Below, piece by piece: positions 45,049-53,406 of a stretch of 64,000 nucleotides of DNA. Origin of the DNA: Niveispirillum lacus (GTDB lineage Bacteria; Pseudomonadota; Alphaproteobacteria; Azospirillales; Azospirillaceae); assembly GCF_002251795.1 (NCBI RefSeq), contig NZ_NOXU01000030.1, positions 434,001 through 498,000 of the forward strand. Reading direction: 5' to 3'. Made by a program: the position numbers and the translations under genes. The notes beneath the pieces are model-generated. The model was not told where the DNA came from, did no database searches, and worked only from the letters and a program-made list of their open reading frames with translations. The number at the start of each line of letters is the position of its first letter. Position 1 is the first letter of the stretch.

Positions 45049-46178
45049 GGATCGGTTTCCTCTATAACAGCCAGAACCATCAGATCCTGCACTCCCTGCC
45101 GATGGCGCTGGAACTCTCCATCCTGCGTCCGGATTGGCAGGTCGAAATCCTGGCCCCGTCACCGGGGCATCTTGACTATATCCGCCGTTTTATTCCGCTT
45201 TATCCGGGCGCCAACGTCGTTTTGCGGCTGTTGCGGGTGCCGCTGGCTGTGGCGGCGTACAGGTGTTTCCGCCCTTTGCCCCTGCCGCCCAAGGTCTGGT
45301 CATTGCTGCATAACCGGGCCTTCCTGAACCGGTTCGATGTGCTGGTCACCACCGAAAAGACCAGCCTGTGGATGCGCCGTTTCGGGGTGACGCGTCCAAA
45401 GCTGGTGAATACCGAACATGGGGCCGGCGACCGGGATGTCACCTTTGATCCGCGTGTGGCCCGATTTGACTTTAACCTGATCCCCAGCCCGAAAACGGTG
45501 CGTCGGCTGCTTGAGAAAGGCTATCTGCGTGACGGCCAGTATGCGCTGGCCGCCTATGCCAAGTTCGACATTGTCCGCCGACTGGAGAACGATCGACCGC
45601 CGCTGTTCGCCAATGGCCGGCCCACGATTCTCTATAACCCGCATTTTGCACCGTCCCTGTCCTCATGGCCGGTGGTGGGGATGCAGGTGCTGGAGCTGCT
45701 GGCAACACAAGACCGATATAATCTGATCTTCGCCCCGCATATGCGGCTGTTCCATCCGGGGGGATCGGCCCAGATGGCGCCGTTTGTGCGGTTTCAGGGC
45801 CTGTCCCATTTACGCATTGATCTGGGTTCTGACGCCAGCAGCGACATGACCTATACGCTGGCGGCCGATCTCTATCTGGGGGATGTCAGCAGCCAGGTCT
45901 ATGAATTTCTCTGCCGGCCCCGGCCCTGCCTTTTTTTGAATGCCCATGATGTCGCCTGGCAGGATGATGCCAATTACCGGTTCTGGACCCTGGGTCCTGT
46001 CCTGTCAAACGCACAGGTTCCGGCCTTGCTGACCCATCTGGATGCCGCCTTTGCGCAGCATGCTGACTGGCGCGAACGGCAGGAAGCGGCCTTTGCCGCC
46101 AACTTTGACCTGTCGATCCCCGATCCCGGCCGCCACAATGCTGCGTTGCTGGCCGACTGGCTGGTCCGGGCGGTCTGA
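45045..46178 (+). CDS. CDP-glycerol glycerophosphotransferase-like GT-B enzyme (putative)
   Basis: A 377-residue protein with a GT-B-like layout. The N-terminus is RIGFLYNSQNHQILHSLPMA. A central KLVNTEHGAGDRDVTFDPR is followed by TILYNPHFAPSLSSWPVVG, LIFAPHMRLF and LYLGDVSSQVYEFLCRPRPCLFLN. The last element resembles the D-x-S-S-x-x-x-(D/E) donor site of TagF/CDP-glycerol glycerophosphotransferases. I therefore suspect transfer of glycerol-phosphate or a sugar, but the family assignment is tentative. The ATG overlaps the flippase stop, and the frame's upstream extension lies in that gene. Confidence 0.6.
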   Translation: MRIGFLYNSQNHQILHSLPMALELSILRPDWQVEILAPSPGHLDYIRRFIPLYPGANVVLRLLRVPLAVAAYRCFRPLPLPPKVWSLLHNRAFLNRFDVLVTTEKTSLWMRRFGVTRPKLVNTEHGAGDRDVTFDPRVARFDFNLIPSPKTVRRLLEKGYLRDGQYALAAYAKFDIVRRLENDRPPLFANGRPTILYNPHFAPSLSSWPVVGMQVLELLATQDRYNLIFAPHMRLFHPGGSAQMAPFVRFQGLSHLRIDLGSDASSDMTYTLAADLYLGDVSSQVYEFLCRPRPCLFLNAHDVAWQDDANYRFWTLGPVLSNAQVPALLTHLDAAFAQHADWRERQEAAFAANFDLSIPDPGRHNAALLADWLVRAV

Positions 46179-46294
46179 CCGGCGGCAAGGGTGCCCCGAC
46201 ATGCGGACCGATTGCCCCAGACCGTGCGCTCTGGTATGGACCGGCATGGACGGGCCTTCTTCTGCTGGAGGCGCGATGCCGCTTCTATGGTCGG

Positions 46295-48064
46295 ATGAAC
46301 GGCTTTCAAACCTTGTTGGAACAGTACGCCATGGTCACGCCCACCCCCTCTAAGCATGCGCTTTCCTCCCGTCTGGCGGATTTCGCCACGGTGCCGGAAG
46401 CGATCACTTATGCCGCTAAGGGGGAGACCGGTCTGAATTTCTATTCCGGCAAGGGTGAACTGACCGAAGCGCTGCCTTACAGTCAGATGTATGACCAGGG
46501 TGTTGATCTGGCGAGGCGCATGCTGGCCAAGGGGCTGGTGAAGGGCGATCGTGTCGCCATCATCGCAGAAAGCGATGGCGATTTCATGCGGGCCTTCACC
46601 GCCTGCCAGTTTGCCGGCCTGGTTCCGGCCCCGCTACCGCTGCCAGCAGCGTTTGGCGGCAAGGATGCCTATATCGACCATATCCGCCGCATGATGCAGG
46701 GGGCGGATGCTGCTGCCGTCTTGTCGCCGGCGTCTTTGAAGGATTGGGTGCTGACGGCGGCTGATGGGTTGGGGATGAAGGCGGTGGGCACGCTTGCCGT
46801 GTTCGACGATGTCGATGGGGCCGGGATTACCCTGCCGACCGTGGGCCCTGACGATCTCTGCTATCTGCAATTCTCTTCCGGCAGCACCCGCTTTCCGCTG
46901 GGCGTGGCGGTGACGCAGAAGGCGCTGATGGCCAATGCCCATGCCATTACCCATCACGGGCTGAAGATCACGGCGGCCGACCGCTGTGTTTCGTGGCTGC
47001 CGCTCTATCACGATATGGGGCTGGTCGGCTTTTTGCTGACTCCGCTGGTCTGCCAGGTTTCCATTGATTATCTGCCGACCCGTGAGTTTGCCCGCCGGCC
47101 GCTGTTGTGGCTGCACCTGATCACCCGCAATGGTGGCACCCTGTCCTATAGTCCCAGCTTCGGGTACGAACTGGCCGCCCGGCGGGCGGAAACCGCATCG
47201 ACGGAAGGGATTGACCTGTCCACATGGCGCGGGGCTGGTATCGGCGGTGATATGGTTCGTCCCCGCGTGCTGCGTAAATTTGTCGACGCCTTTGCCCCCC
47301 GCGGCTTTCGTCCCGGTGCACTTGTTCCCTCTTATGGCATGGCCGAAGCGGCGCTGGCCTTGTCCTTCGCGCCGCTGGGCGTTGGTCTTGTCACCGACCG
47401 CGTTGATCTGGACAGGTTGGAAGGCGACGCGGTGGCCGTGCCGCCAGGGCCGCAGACGGCGCGTGAACGGGAATTTGTCCTCAACGGCCCGATCCTGCCC
47501 GGTCACGCGATTGAGGTGCGGGACCCCGACGGCAGTTTGCTGGGCGAAAAACAGGTGGGGCGCCTGTTCGTCCGGGGGCCCTCGCTGATGCGGGAATATT
47601 TCAACCGGCTGGAAGAAACCGCTGCTGTGCTGTCGGCCGATGGCTGGCTGGATACGGGTGACCTCGGCTATCTCTGCCAGGGCCAGATTGTGATCACGGG
47701 TCGGGCCAAGGATCTGATCCTGGTTAATGGCCGCAACATCTGGCCACAGGATCTGGAATGGTCGGCCGAACATTCCATCGACAGTTTGCGCAGCGGTGAC
47801 GTTGTCGCCTTTTCCGTCGATGGCGATGGCGGGGAACAGGTGGTGGTGCTGGTGCAGTGCCGCCCGACCCAGGAAGAGGCGCGCGCCGCCCTGGCGGCAC
47901 AGGTACAAGGTGTACTGCGCGCCGCTCACGGGCTGGAGGTGAAGGTGGTGCTGGTCCCCACCCATTCGCTGCCCCAGACATCATCCGGCAAACTGTCACG
48001 CACCAAGGCACGGCAGATGCTGCTGGCTGGTGAGTTCGGCGCCAACGCCATGCTGTCCGCCTGA
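46295..48064 (+). CDS. Fatty acyl-AMP ligase / acyl-ACP synthetase
   Basis: A 589-residue adenylate-forming enzyme of the FAAL type that activates a fatty acid with ATP, here probably to load the dedicated ACP downstream for sphingolipid synthesis. It has YLQFSSGSTRFPLGVAVTQ (P-loop), SWLPLYHDMGLVGFLL, PSYGMAEAALAL, DGWLDTGDLGYL, GRAKDLILVNGRNIWPQDLE and the C-terminal Lys in TSSGKLSRTKAR. Caulobacter carries an acyl-CoA/ACP synthetase in its ceramide locus. A different-frame ATG with a stronger Shine-Dalgarno (46276, 25 codons) overlaps this start. ATG 46331 is an alternative start. Confidence 0.88.
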   Translation: MNGFQTLLEQYAMVTPTPSKHALSSRLADFATVPEAITYAAKGETGLNFYSGKGELTEALPYSQMYDQGVDLARRMLAKGLVKGDRVAIIAESDGDFMRAFTACQFAGLVPAPLPLPAAFGGKDAYIDHIRRMMQGADAAAVLSPASLKDWVLTAADGLGMKAVGTLAVFDDVDGAGITLPTVGPDDLCYLQFSSGSTRFPLGVAVTQKALMANAHAITHHGLKITAADRCVSWLPLYHDMGLVGFLLTPLVCQVSIDYLPTREFARRPLLWLHLITRNGGTLSYSPSFGYELAARRAETASTEGIDLSTWRGAGIGGDMVRPRVLRKFVDAFAPRGFRPGALVPSYGMAEAALALSFAPLGVGLVTDRVDLDRLEGDAVAVPPGPQTAREREFVLNGPILPGHAIEVRDPDGSLLGEKQVGRLFVRGPSLMREYFNRLEETAAVLSADGWLDTGDLGYLCQGQIVITGRAKDLILVNGRNIWPQDLEWSAEHSIDSLRSGDVVAFSVDGDGGEQVVVLVQCRPTQEEARAALAAQVQGVLRAAHGLEVKVVLVPTHSLPQTSSGKLSRTKARQMLLAGEFGANAMLSA

Positions 48065-48066
48065 TC

Positions 48067-49011
48067 ATGGCGCTGGCCGCCATCACCGGTGGCACCGGCT
48101 TTCTGGGCCGCTACATTGTGGCGGCCCTGCACCGCGCCGGTTTTGGCGTGCGGATGCTGGTGCGTCAGGACTCTGTGCATCCGCTGCTGGCCGATCTGCG
48201 GCCAGAACTGGTGCTGGGTGACCTGCATGATGACGCGGCCCTGGCCCGGCTGGTAACGGGGGCGGATGTCATCATCCACGCCGCGGGCCTGATCAAGGCC
48301 AGGGACCGGGCGCAGTTCTTCGCTGTGAATGAAGGCGGGTCTGCCCGCGTGGGCCGGGCGGTCGCGGCCCATGCCCCCGGCGCCCGCCTGCTGGTGATCT
48401 CCAGTCAGGCCGCGACACAGCCGCACCTGTCCCACTATGCCGCCAGCAAGCGGGCAGGAGAGGTTGCCGCCATTGCTGCCTATGGTGGGGACGACTGGTG
48501 CATTGTGCGCCCGCCGGCCATCTACGGTCCCTGGGACCGCGAAACCCTGTCCCTGTTCAAGGCGGCGGCTGGCCCCGTGGTGCCGGTCCTGGGGGGGCGC
48601 GATGCGCGGCTGGCCATGATACAGGTCGACGATGCCGCCGCCGCCATCGCCGCCCTGGCCGCCCCTGGTGGGCCCTGTGGGCAGTCATTTGGCCTGTGTG
48701 ACGGGGTGACGGGCGGTTACGACTGGACCAATATCCTGGATTGTGCCGCCGATGCCCTGGGGCACCGTGCAGCCCGTGTCCGGGTTCCCGTGCTGCTGTT
48801 GCGGGCCATCGGGCTGGGCGGCAGCATCACCGCGGCGCTGACAGGTAAAGCCGTCATGCTGACCTTGCCCAAGACGCGGGAGATCACCCATGCGGACTGG
48901 TCCCTCGCGTCGCAGCAGATGCCGCCTGAATCGCTGTGGAAACCCCGCGTGGGGCTGCGGGAAGGCTTTGCCGGTGCGGCAAAATGGTACCGTGATCATC
49001 GCTGGATATAG
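48067..49011 (+). CDS. cerR: NAD(P)-dependent epimerase/dehydratase, ceramide reductase (CerR)-like
   Basis: A 314-residue extended short-chain dehydrogenase. It has the Rossmann motif ITGGTGFLGRYIVAALHRAGF, ADVIIHAAGLIKA, and the catalytic pair Tyr124-Lys128 (HYAASK). It starts 2 bp after the acyl ligase stop and precedes acp-spt. In Caulobacter the equivalent gene, cerR, reduces the keto group of N-acylated 3-ketosphinganine to give dihydroceramide. I assign the same role by context plus family; sequence alone would only say SDR. Confidence 0.85.
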   Translation: MALAAITGGTGFLGRYIVAALHRAGFGVRMLVRQDSVHPLLADLRPELVLGDLHDDAALARLVTGADVIIHAAGLIKARDRAQFFAVNEGGSARVGRAVAAHAPGARLLVISSQAATQPHLSHYAASKRAGEVAAIAAYGGDDWCIVRPPAIYGPWDRETLSLFKAAAGPVVPVLGGRDARLAMIQVDDAAAAIAALAAPGGPCGQSFGLCDGVTGGYDWTNILDCAADALGHRAARVRVPVLLLRAIGLGGSITAALTGKAVMLTLPKTREITHADWSLASQQMPPESLWKPRVGLREGFAGAAKWYRDHRWI

Positions 49012-49222
49012 CGATCTGAACAAAGTTCGCTTCAAACTGTTGCGAATTTACCCGTCCCTGTGTCATCTGTCACAGGTGTTTCATGCATTTTGTGGTTTGC
49101 TCTTGCTTCCTACTGCGTTGCAACTACCTTACCGGAACGTGACGCTTTAAGGACAGATGTCGGGGGGCACCGGCATCTTCGCAACTTCAACAATCTGTAC
49201 GACTGGTTACCGGGGCGCTTTA

Positions 49223-49474
49223 ATGACTACCGACGTCAACGACATCGTCGAAACCATCATCGCCGCCCTTGTAAAGACCTTGCCAACGCCGGTCACCGTT
49301 ACGACGGAGACCAGCATCACGCGTGATCTCGGCCTGGACAGTCTGGCCGTTATGGATTTCGTGATGGTGCTTGAGGATCAGTTCGATGTCTCGATCCCGA
49401 TGGAACGGATCGCAGAGGTCGAAACCATCGGCGACTTGGCCAGGACCATATCGGAACTCCGGGGGCACGCCTGA
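49223..49474 (+). CDS. Acyl carrier protein dedicated to sphingolipid synthesis
   Basis: An 83-residue ACP with the phosphopantetheine site DLGLDSLAVMDF (Ser40). It starts 210 bp after cerR and ends 3 bp before spt. In Caulobacter an ACP beside spt supplies the acyl thioester to serine palmitoyltransferase, so this should carry the fatty acyl group loaded by the upstream ligase. ATG 49223 follows GGGGCG; the frame's upstream codons do not resemble an ACP. Confidence 0.92.
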   Translation: MTTDVNDIVETIIAALVKTLPTPVTVTTETSITRDLGLDSLAVMDFVMVLEDQFDVSIPMERIAEVETIGDLARTISELRGHA

Positions 49475-49477
49475 GCC

Positions 49478-50695
49478 ATGACGATCCTTGCCAAGTACAC
49501 AAAACTCCGTGAGCATTACCACCGCATCGCCGGCGCTGGCCGTGATCCGTTCACGGTGAAGTTCGACGCCATGCTCTCCCCGACGGAGGGTATGCTGAAC
49601 GGTCGCCGCACGATCCTGCTCGGCACCAACAATTATCTGGGCCTGACCTTCGATCAGAGCTGCATCGACAAGGGTGTCGAAGCGCTGAAATCGTTCGGCA
49701 CCGGCACCACCGGTTCGCGGATCGCCAATGGCAGTTACGATGGCCATGCGGCGCTGGAACGTGAACTGGCCGCTTTTTATGGCCGTGAAAGCTGCATGGT
49801 CTTCACGACCGGCTATCAGGCCAATCTCGGCATTATTTCTACGCTGGTTGGTAAGGATGACCTGCTGTTCCTGGACAGCGACAGCCATGCCAGCATTTAT
49901 GATGCGGCCAAAATGACCCCGGCCCAGGTCATTCGGTTCCGTCACAATGATCCCGAAGACCTGAATAAGCGTCTGCGCCGCGTCGCCGATCATCCCGGCA
50001 ACAAGCTGGTGGTGGTCGAAGGCATCTATTCGATGCTGGGCGATGTGGCTCCGCTGAAGGAATTCGCCCAGGTCAAGCGGGAGAATGGCGTTTATCTGCT
50101 GGTGGACGAAGCCCATTCCATGGGTGTGCTGGGGGAAACCGGCCGTGGTCTGGCGCAGGAAGTGGGCGTTGAGGATGATGTCGATTTCATCGTCGGCACC
50201 TTCTCCAAGAGCTTGGGTGCGGTCGGCGGTTTCTGCGTCTCCGACCTGCCGGACTTTGACGTGATGCGGGTGGCCTGCCGCCCCTACATGTTCACGGCCT
50301 CGCTGCCGCCCTCGGTCATCGCCACCTGCCTGCGCTCGCTGGAGCGGTTGCAGGAAGAGCCGGGTCTGCGCCACAAGCTGATGGCCAATTCCAAGCGTCT
50401 CTATGACGGCCTGCGTAATCTGGGTTTCCAGGTGGGGCCGGATGTCAACCCGATCGTGGCGGTGTCCTTGCCGTCGATCGAATTGGCGATCACCTTCTGG
50501 AACCGTCTGCTGGAAGAGGGGCTGTATCTGAACCTCGCCTTGCCGCCGGCGACCCCCAACAGCCAGTCGCTGCTGCGCACCTCTGTCAGTGCAGCCCACA
50601 CGACCAAGCAGATCGACACGGCCATCGAACTGTTCGCTAAGGTGGCCCGGCAGTTGGGCGTGCAGCCGGCCCTGGTCCAGACTGCGGCCGAGTAA
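49478..50695 (+). CDS. spt: Serine palmitoyltransferase
   Basis: A 405-residue PLP enzyme of the alpha-oxoamine synthase family that condenses serine with an acyl thioester to 3-ketosphinganine, the first committed step of sphingolipids. Conserved features include LLGTNNYLGLT, SRIANGSYDGHAALE (His stacking on PLP), VDEAHSMGVLGETGRG and the PLP Lys244 in GTFSKSLGAVGG. The family also includes KBL and AONS, but the adjoining ACP, ceramide-reductase and ceramide synthase genes fix the role as SPT. It starts 3 bp after the ACP. Confidence 0.95.
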   Translation: MTILAKYTKLREHYHRIAGAGRDPFTVKFDAMLSPTEGMLNGRRTILLGTNNYLGLTFDQSCIDKGVEALKSFGTGTTGSRIANGSYDGHAALERELAAFYGRESCMVFTTGYQANLGIISTLVGKDDLLFLDSDSHASIYDAAKMTPAQVIRFRHNDPEDLNKRLRRVADHPGNKLVVVEGIYSMLGDVAPLKEFAQVKRENGVYLLVDEAHSMGVLGETGRGLAQEVGVEDDVDFIVGTFSKSLGAVGGFCVSDLPDFDVMRVACRPYMFTASLPPSVIATCLRSLERLQEEPGLRHKLMANSKRLYDGLRNLGFQVGPDVNPIVAVSLPSIELAITFWNRLLEEGLYLNLALPPATPNSQSLLRTSVSAAHTTKQIDTAIELFAKVARQLGVQPALVQTAAE

Positions 50696-50714
50696 GCAAT
50701 AGCCAACGCCATTG

Positions 50715-50759
50715 CAAAAACCCCGCTGGGACCGAAAGGTTCCGGCGGGGTTTTGTTTT
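50715..50759. terminator. Bidirectional terminator between spt and the methyltransferase gene
   Basis: AAAACCCCGC pairs with GCGGGGTTTT, with an inner GG-ACC / GGT-CC stem, and T runs flank it. It lies between convergent genes and should serve both. Confidence 0.9.
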
Positions 50760-50760
50760 G

Positions 50761-51384
50761 TCAGGTCGGTACCCGCCACAAGGTGGCCAGCCAGTTCTGC
50801 TGATACCGGGGCTGCCCCTCCGGGCGGCGCCATTCGTCGATCAGGCAAAAACCCGCTGCCTTGACCGCGGCTTTCCAGCTTTGTGGACGGCGGAAGGCCA
50901 GATAACGCCCGTCCGGGGCCATGCCCTCCAGACCGTCGCCCACCGGATCACAGGCATAGAAAACCCCGCCTGGCCGCAACCAGCCGTGAAGGCGCGACAG
51001 GACAAAGGGCAGGGCGGCGCTGGGCAGATGGAAAAACAGATGATGGGCCCAGACCCCGTCAAACGCGGCCGCCTCCCAGGGGACGGGATCGGTTGACAGC
51101 AGGTCTACCACCTCCACGCTGCATCCTGTGCGCTCAGCCGCGATCAGGGCCAGGGCGGCGCTGCCATCGGCGCCGATGACCTCTGCTCCGGCATCGCGGA
51201 ACCCGATCAGGTCGCGCCCGCCACCGCAGCCCAGGTCGAGAAGGCGCAATGCCGTACCGCCCACCTGGGCCAGAAACCGGTGACGGGCGGTGGCGCTGTC
51301 ATGATCGGCCAAAAGATCGGCATAGTGCGCGGCATGCGCCTGATAGTGGGCAAGTGTGGGGTTCGCTGTGACCCGTCCCGTCAC
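50761..51384 (-). CDS. Class I SAM-dependent methyltransferase in the sphingolipid locus
   Basis: A 207-residue methyltransferase. The SAM loop is LRLLDLGCGGGRDLIGF, the acidic strand is EVIGADGSAA, then AFDGVWAHHLFFHLP and LRPGGVFYACD. I chose GTG 51384 because it overlaps the upstream stop (GTGA), while the longer frame lies inside the neighbouring gene. It is last in a minus-strand unit with the nucleotidyltransferase, kinase and CDP-alcohol transferase genes. It may methylate a headgroup, but many such small enzymes have other targets. Confidence 0.78.
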   Translation of the reverse strand: MTGRVTANPTLAHYQAHAAHYADLLADHDSATARHRFLAQVGGTALRLLDLGCGGGRDLIGFRDAGAEVIGADGSAALALIAAERTGCSVEVVDLLSTDPVPWEAAAFDGVWAHHLFFHLPSAALPFVLSRLHGWLRPGGVFYACDPVGDGLEGMAPDGRYLAFRRPQSWKAAVKAAGFCLIDEWRRPEGQPRYQQNWLATLWRVPT

Positions 51385-52316
51385 CGGATGGCCCCCATCC
51401 GTTTCAGCTTCCACAGGATATAGGGGGCACACAGGATCGGGTGGCGTCGTTGCCAGGGGGTGAGGTCCAGACGTACGCCGGAATGGCGGTGCAGTTTCCA
51501 CAGCAGGTAATCCACGCCGCCGGTGAAGGTAAAGGCGGCCTTGACCAGACGGGCGATGTTCAACCCCTTGCCGAACCGGCCGCGCCAGCGCCAGGCGCGG
51601 TCTCCTCGGGCACGGCGGGCCGGCGACAGCAGGGGCCGCAGACGCCCGTCGCCGATCTCCTCAAAGGCGACGCTGGCCGATGCCCAGGCCGGTGGCAGCA
51701 GGGCGGCATAGCGGTCGGCGGCGTGGTCGACGATGCTGATCCCGCGCGACGCCTTCTCCACCCGCAATTCGGCGCTGTAGGTGGCCTTGAACAGGGCCTC
51801 CCAATAATCCCTCGCCATACCCTCCGCCGGACCTAGAATCGCGGCCCAGCGCGCGGCGGTGGTCACGGCTTGCGCCACGGCATCGCGTACTGTCTGCCGT
51901 GCCGTTCCATCGCGTGCATGCGCCAGCATCACCGGTTGGGTGAACCGGGCCCAGATGGTGGTGTCGATGCAATCGAACCGGGTGGCGTTGGCGAACTGGT
52001 CGATACCCATCACCGCCACCTTGGCGCGCAGCGTATGGCCCTGCCAGGGAATTTCCCAATATTCCACACTGGGCGGCAACAGCCTGGTGGCCAGTGCCAG
52101 CGGCCGACTGCCCCGCCACCCGGTCAGACTGTCAACCAGCACATAGAAATCCAGCACCCCCTCCACATCCCCCGACCGCAGGTTGGAGCCATAGAACAGG
52201 ATGGCCGCCACATGCGCGCCGCCATGCGCCACCAGGGCGGCGACCAGGGCGGCGGCGGGGTCGGGCAGGCTGGTGTTCCATTCCTGCTCGATCAGGGTGG
52301 AAAGCGGCTCGGTCAC
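51381..52316 (-). CDS. Tam41-like nucleotidyltransferase (putative CDP-lipid synthase)
   Basis: A 311-residue protein with a nucleotidyltransferase-like site: ILFYGSNLRSG (Gly43-Ser44) followed by LDFYVLVD (Asp56...Asp62). This order resembles Tam41/Mmp37, the mitochondrial phosphatidate cytidylyltransferase (YGSG...DF-x-x-x-VD), and the following EYWEIPWQGHTLRAKVAVMGIDQF parallels Tam41's substrate region. It lies between a lipid kinase gene (GTGA overlap) and a methyltransferase gene (GTGA overlap). I infer CTP-dependent activation of a phospholipid acceptor, perhaps ceramide-1-phosphate. The family call is from pattern recognition and needs a profile search. Confidence 0.55.
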   Translation of the reverse strand: MTEPLSTLIEQEWNTSLPDPAAALVAALVAHGGAHVAAILFYGSNLRSGDVEGVLDFYVLVDSLTGWRGSRPLALATRLLPPSVEYWEIPWQGHTLRAKVAVMGIDQFANATRFDCIDTTIWARFTQPVMLAHARDGTARQTVRDAVAQAVTTAARWAAILGPAEGMARDYWEALFKATYSAELRVEKASRGISIVDHAADRYAALLPPAWASASVAFEEIGDGRLRPLLSPARRARGDRAWRWRGRFGKGLNIARLVKAAFTFTGGVDYLLWKLHRHSGVRLDLTPWQRRHPILCAPYILWKLKRMGAIR

Positions 52317-53263
52317 GGCTGGACGAAACGGATGCGGTCTGGGGCTGACAGGATGACACGGCCCGCCGGATAGGTCTCCCCATCCATGATCAGCGGCCGG
52401 GTCAGGCGCAGTTCGATCTGGTCTGCCCCGCCGGACCGGTAGGCACCGGTGCGGCGCATCGCCATACTGGGCCGCCCCGTCATCAGGCGCGGCAGCGCAC
52501 CCAGCAGGCCGGGCGGGTTCGCCGCCACATCCAGAAAGCGCAAGGGTTTGGTCCCCTCGTCCCAGAAGGGCCATAGGCCCAGGATCAGCTTGTCGAGTGT
52601 CGTGGCCAGGAACAGGAAACGGTTGCCGTCCTCGGCCGGAAGCTGATCGACAGTCGCACCCAACACTTCACCCGCCAGCCAGCCATGGCTGTCATTGCCG
52701 ATCAGGGCGCGGCCCAGAACACCGGCCATGGTCAGAGCCACGGCGATCTCCTGGGTGAAACCCGCCTTGTGGATGGCGGCATTGGCCAGATCGGTACCAC
52801 GGGTGAAGGCGCCAGCCCCCATGAACATGCCGCGCACGGGCCTGTGTTCGCCGTCCGGCCAATGCAGCGACAGGACAGGGCGTTGTGTCATGCGTGTGCC
52901 TAGTGTCCCCTCATGGGCTGCCCGCACCAGTCCGGCCAATCCCCGCGGCCCATATCCGGTGGTGCCGACATCGGCGGCAATCAGATTGGTTTTGCCTGCC
53001 GCCAGTATGGCCAGCGCGGGTGGTGCGGCACCATAGGCCGGCGGAAGGGCCGTCAGCACTTCCCGCACGGTCCCGTCGCCACCATCGACCGCGATGATGT
53101 CCACCCCGCTGTCGGCAAAGCCGCGCAAGACCTGCACCAGCTTTTCCGGCGTATCGGGGGCGGCCACATGGGCCCCGAACAGGCGCGCAGCATCGGCGGG
53201 CAGGGTATCGTTGCCTGCCTTGTTTCGATGGCTGAACGGGTTCCGGATGAGGCCGGGGATCAT
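52313..53263 (-). CDS. Diacylglycerol kinase-family lipid kinase, CpgB-type ceramide kinase candidate
   Basis: A 316-residue DAGK_cat-family enzyme. The nucleotide site is VDGGDGTVREVL (GGDGT, residues 61-65), with NPFSHRNK at the N-terminus, LAILAAGKTNLIAADVG and a late DGETYPAG. Caulobacter makes ceramide phosphates with CpgB, a kinase of this family in its sphingolipid locus. The position here among ceramide genes makes ceramide the likely substrate (inference). I start at ATG 53263; the frame to 53356 is not convincing. It follows the CDP-alcohol transferase by 143 bp and overlaps the next gene by 4 bp. Confidence 0.82.
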   Translation of the reverse strand: MIPGLIRNPFSHRNKAGNDTLPADAARLFGAHVAAPDTPEKLVQVLRGFADSGVDIIAVDGGDGTVREVLTALPPAYGAAPPALAILAAGKTNLIAADVGTTGYGPRGLAGLVRAAHEGTLGTRMTQRPVLSLHWPDGEHRPVRGMFMGAGAFTRGTDLANAAIHKAGFTQEIAVALTMAGVLGRALIGNDSHGWLAGEVLGATVDQLPAEDGNRFLFLATTLDKLILGLWPFWDEGTKPLRFLDVAANPPGLLGALPRLMTGRPSMAMRRTGAYRSGGADQIELRLTRPLIMDGETYPAGRVILSAPDRIRFVQP

Positions 53264-53406
53264 GATTGATGGCCCCCGGTGCGATTTCGCGCGGATGGTG
53301 GTGCCGAGCCTGCGGATGCAGGCCCCGGCACTGGCGGGGCGGAAGATGCTGACCAAGGGTCAAGATCTTCCGGCGATGATACAAGACCCAGGCGCGCCAT
53401 GACGGA

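Noticed and set aside
49220-50848. A 542-codon minus-strand frame opposite acp-spt
   Set aside because: Both genes on the plus strand are unmistakable; this is a GC-driven shadow frame.
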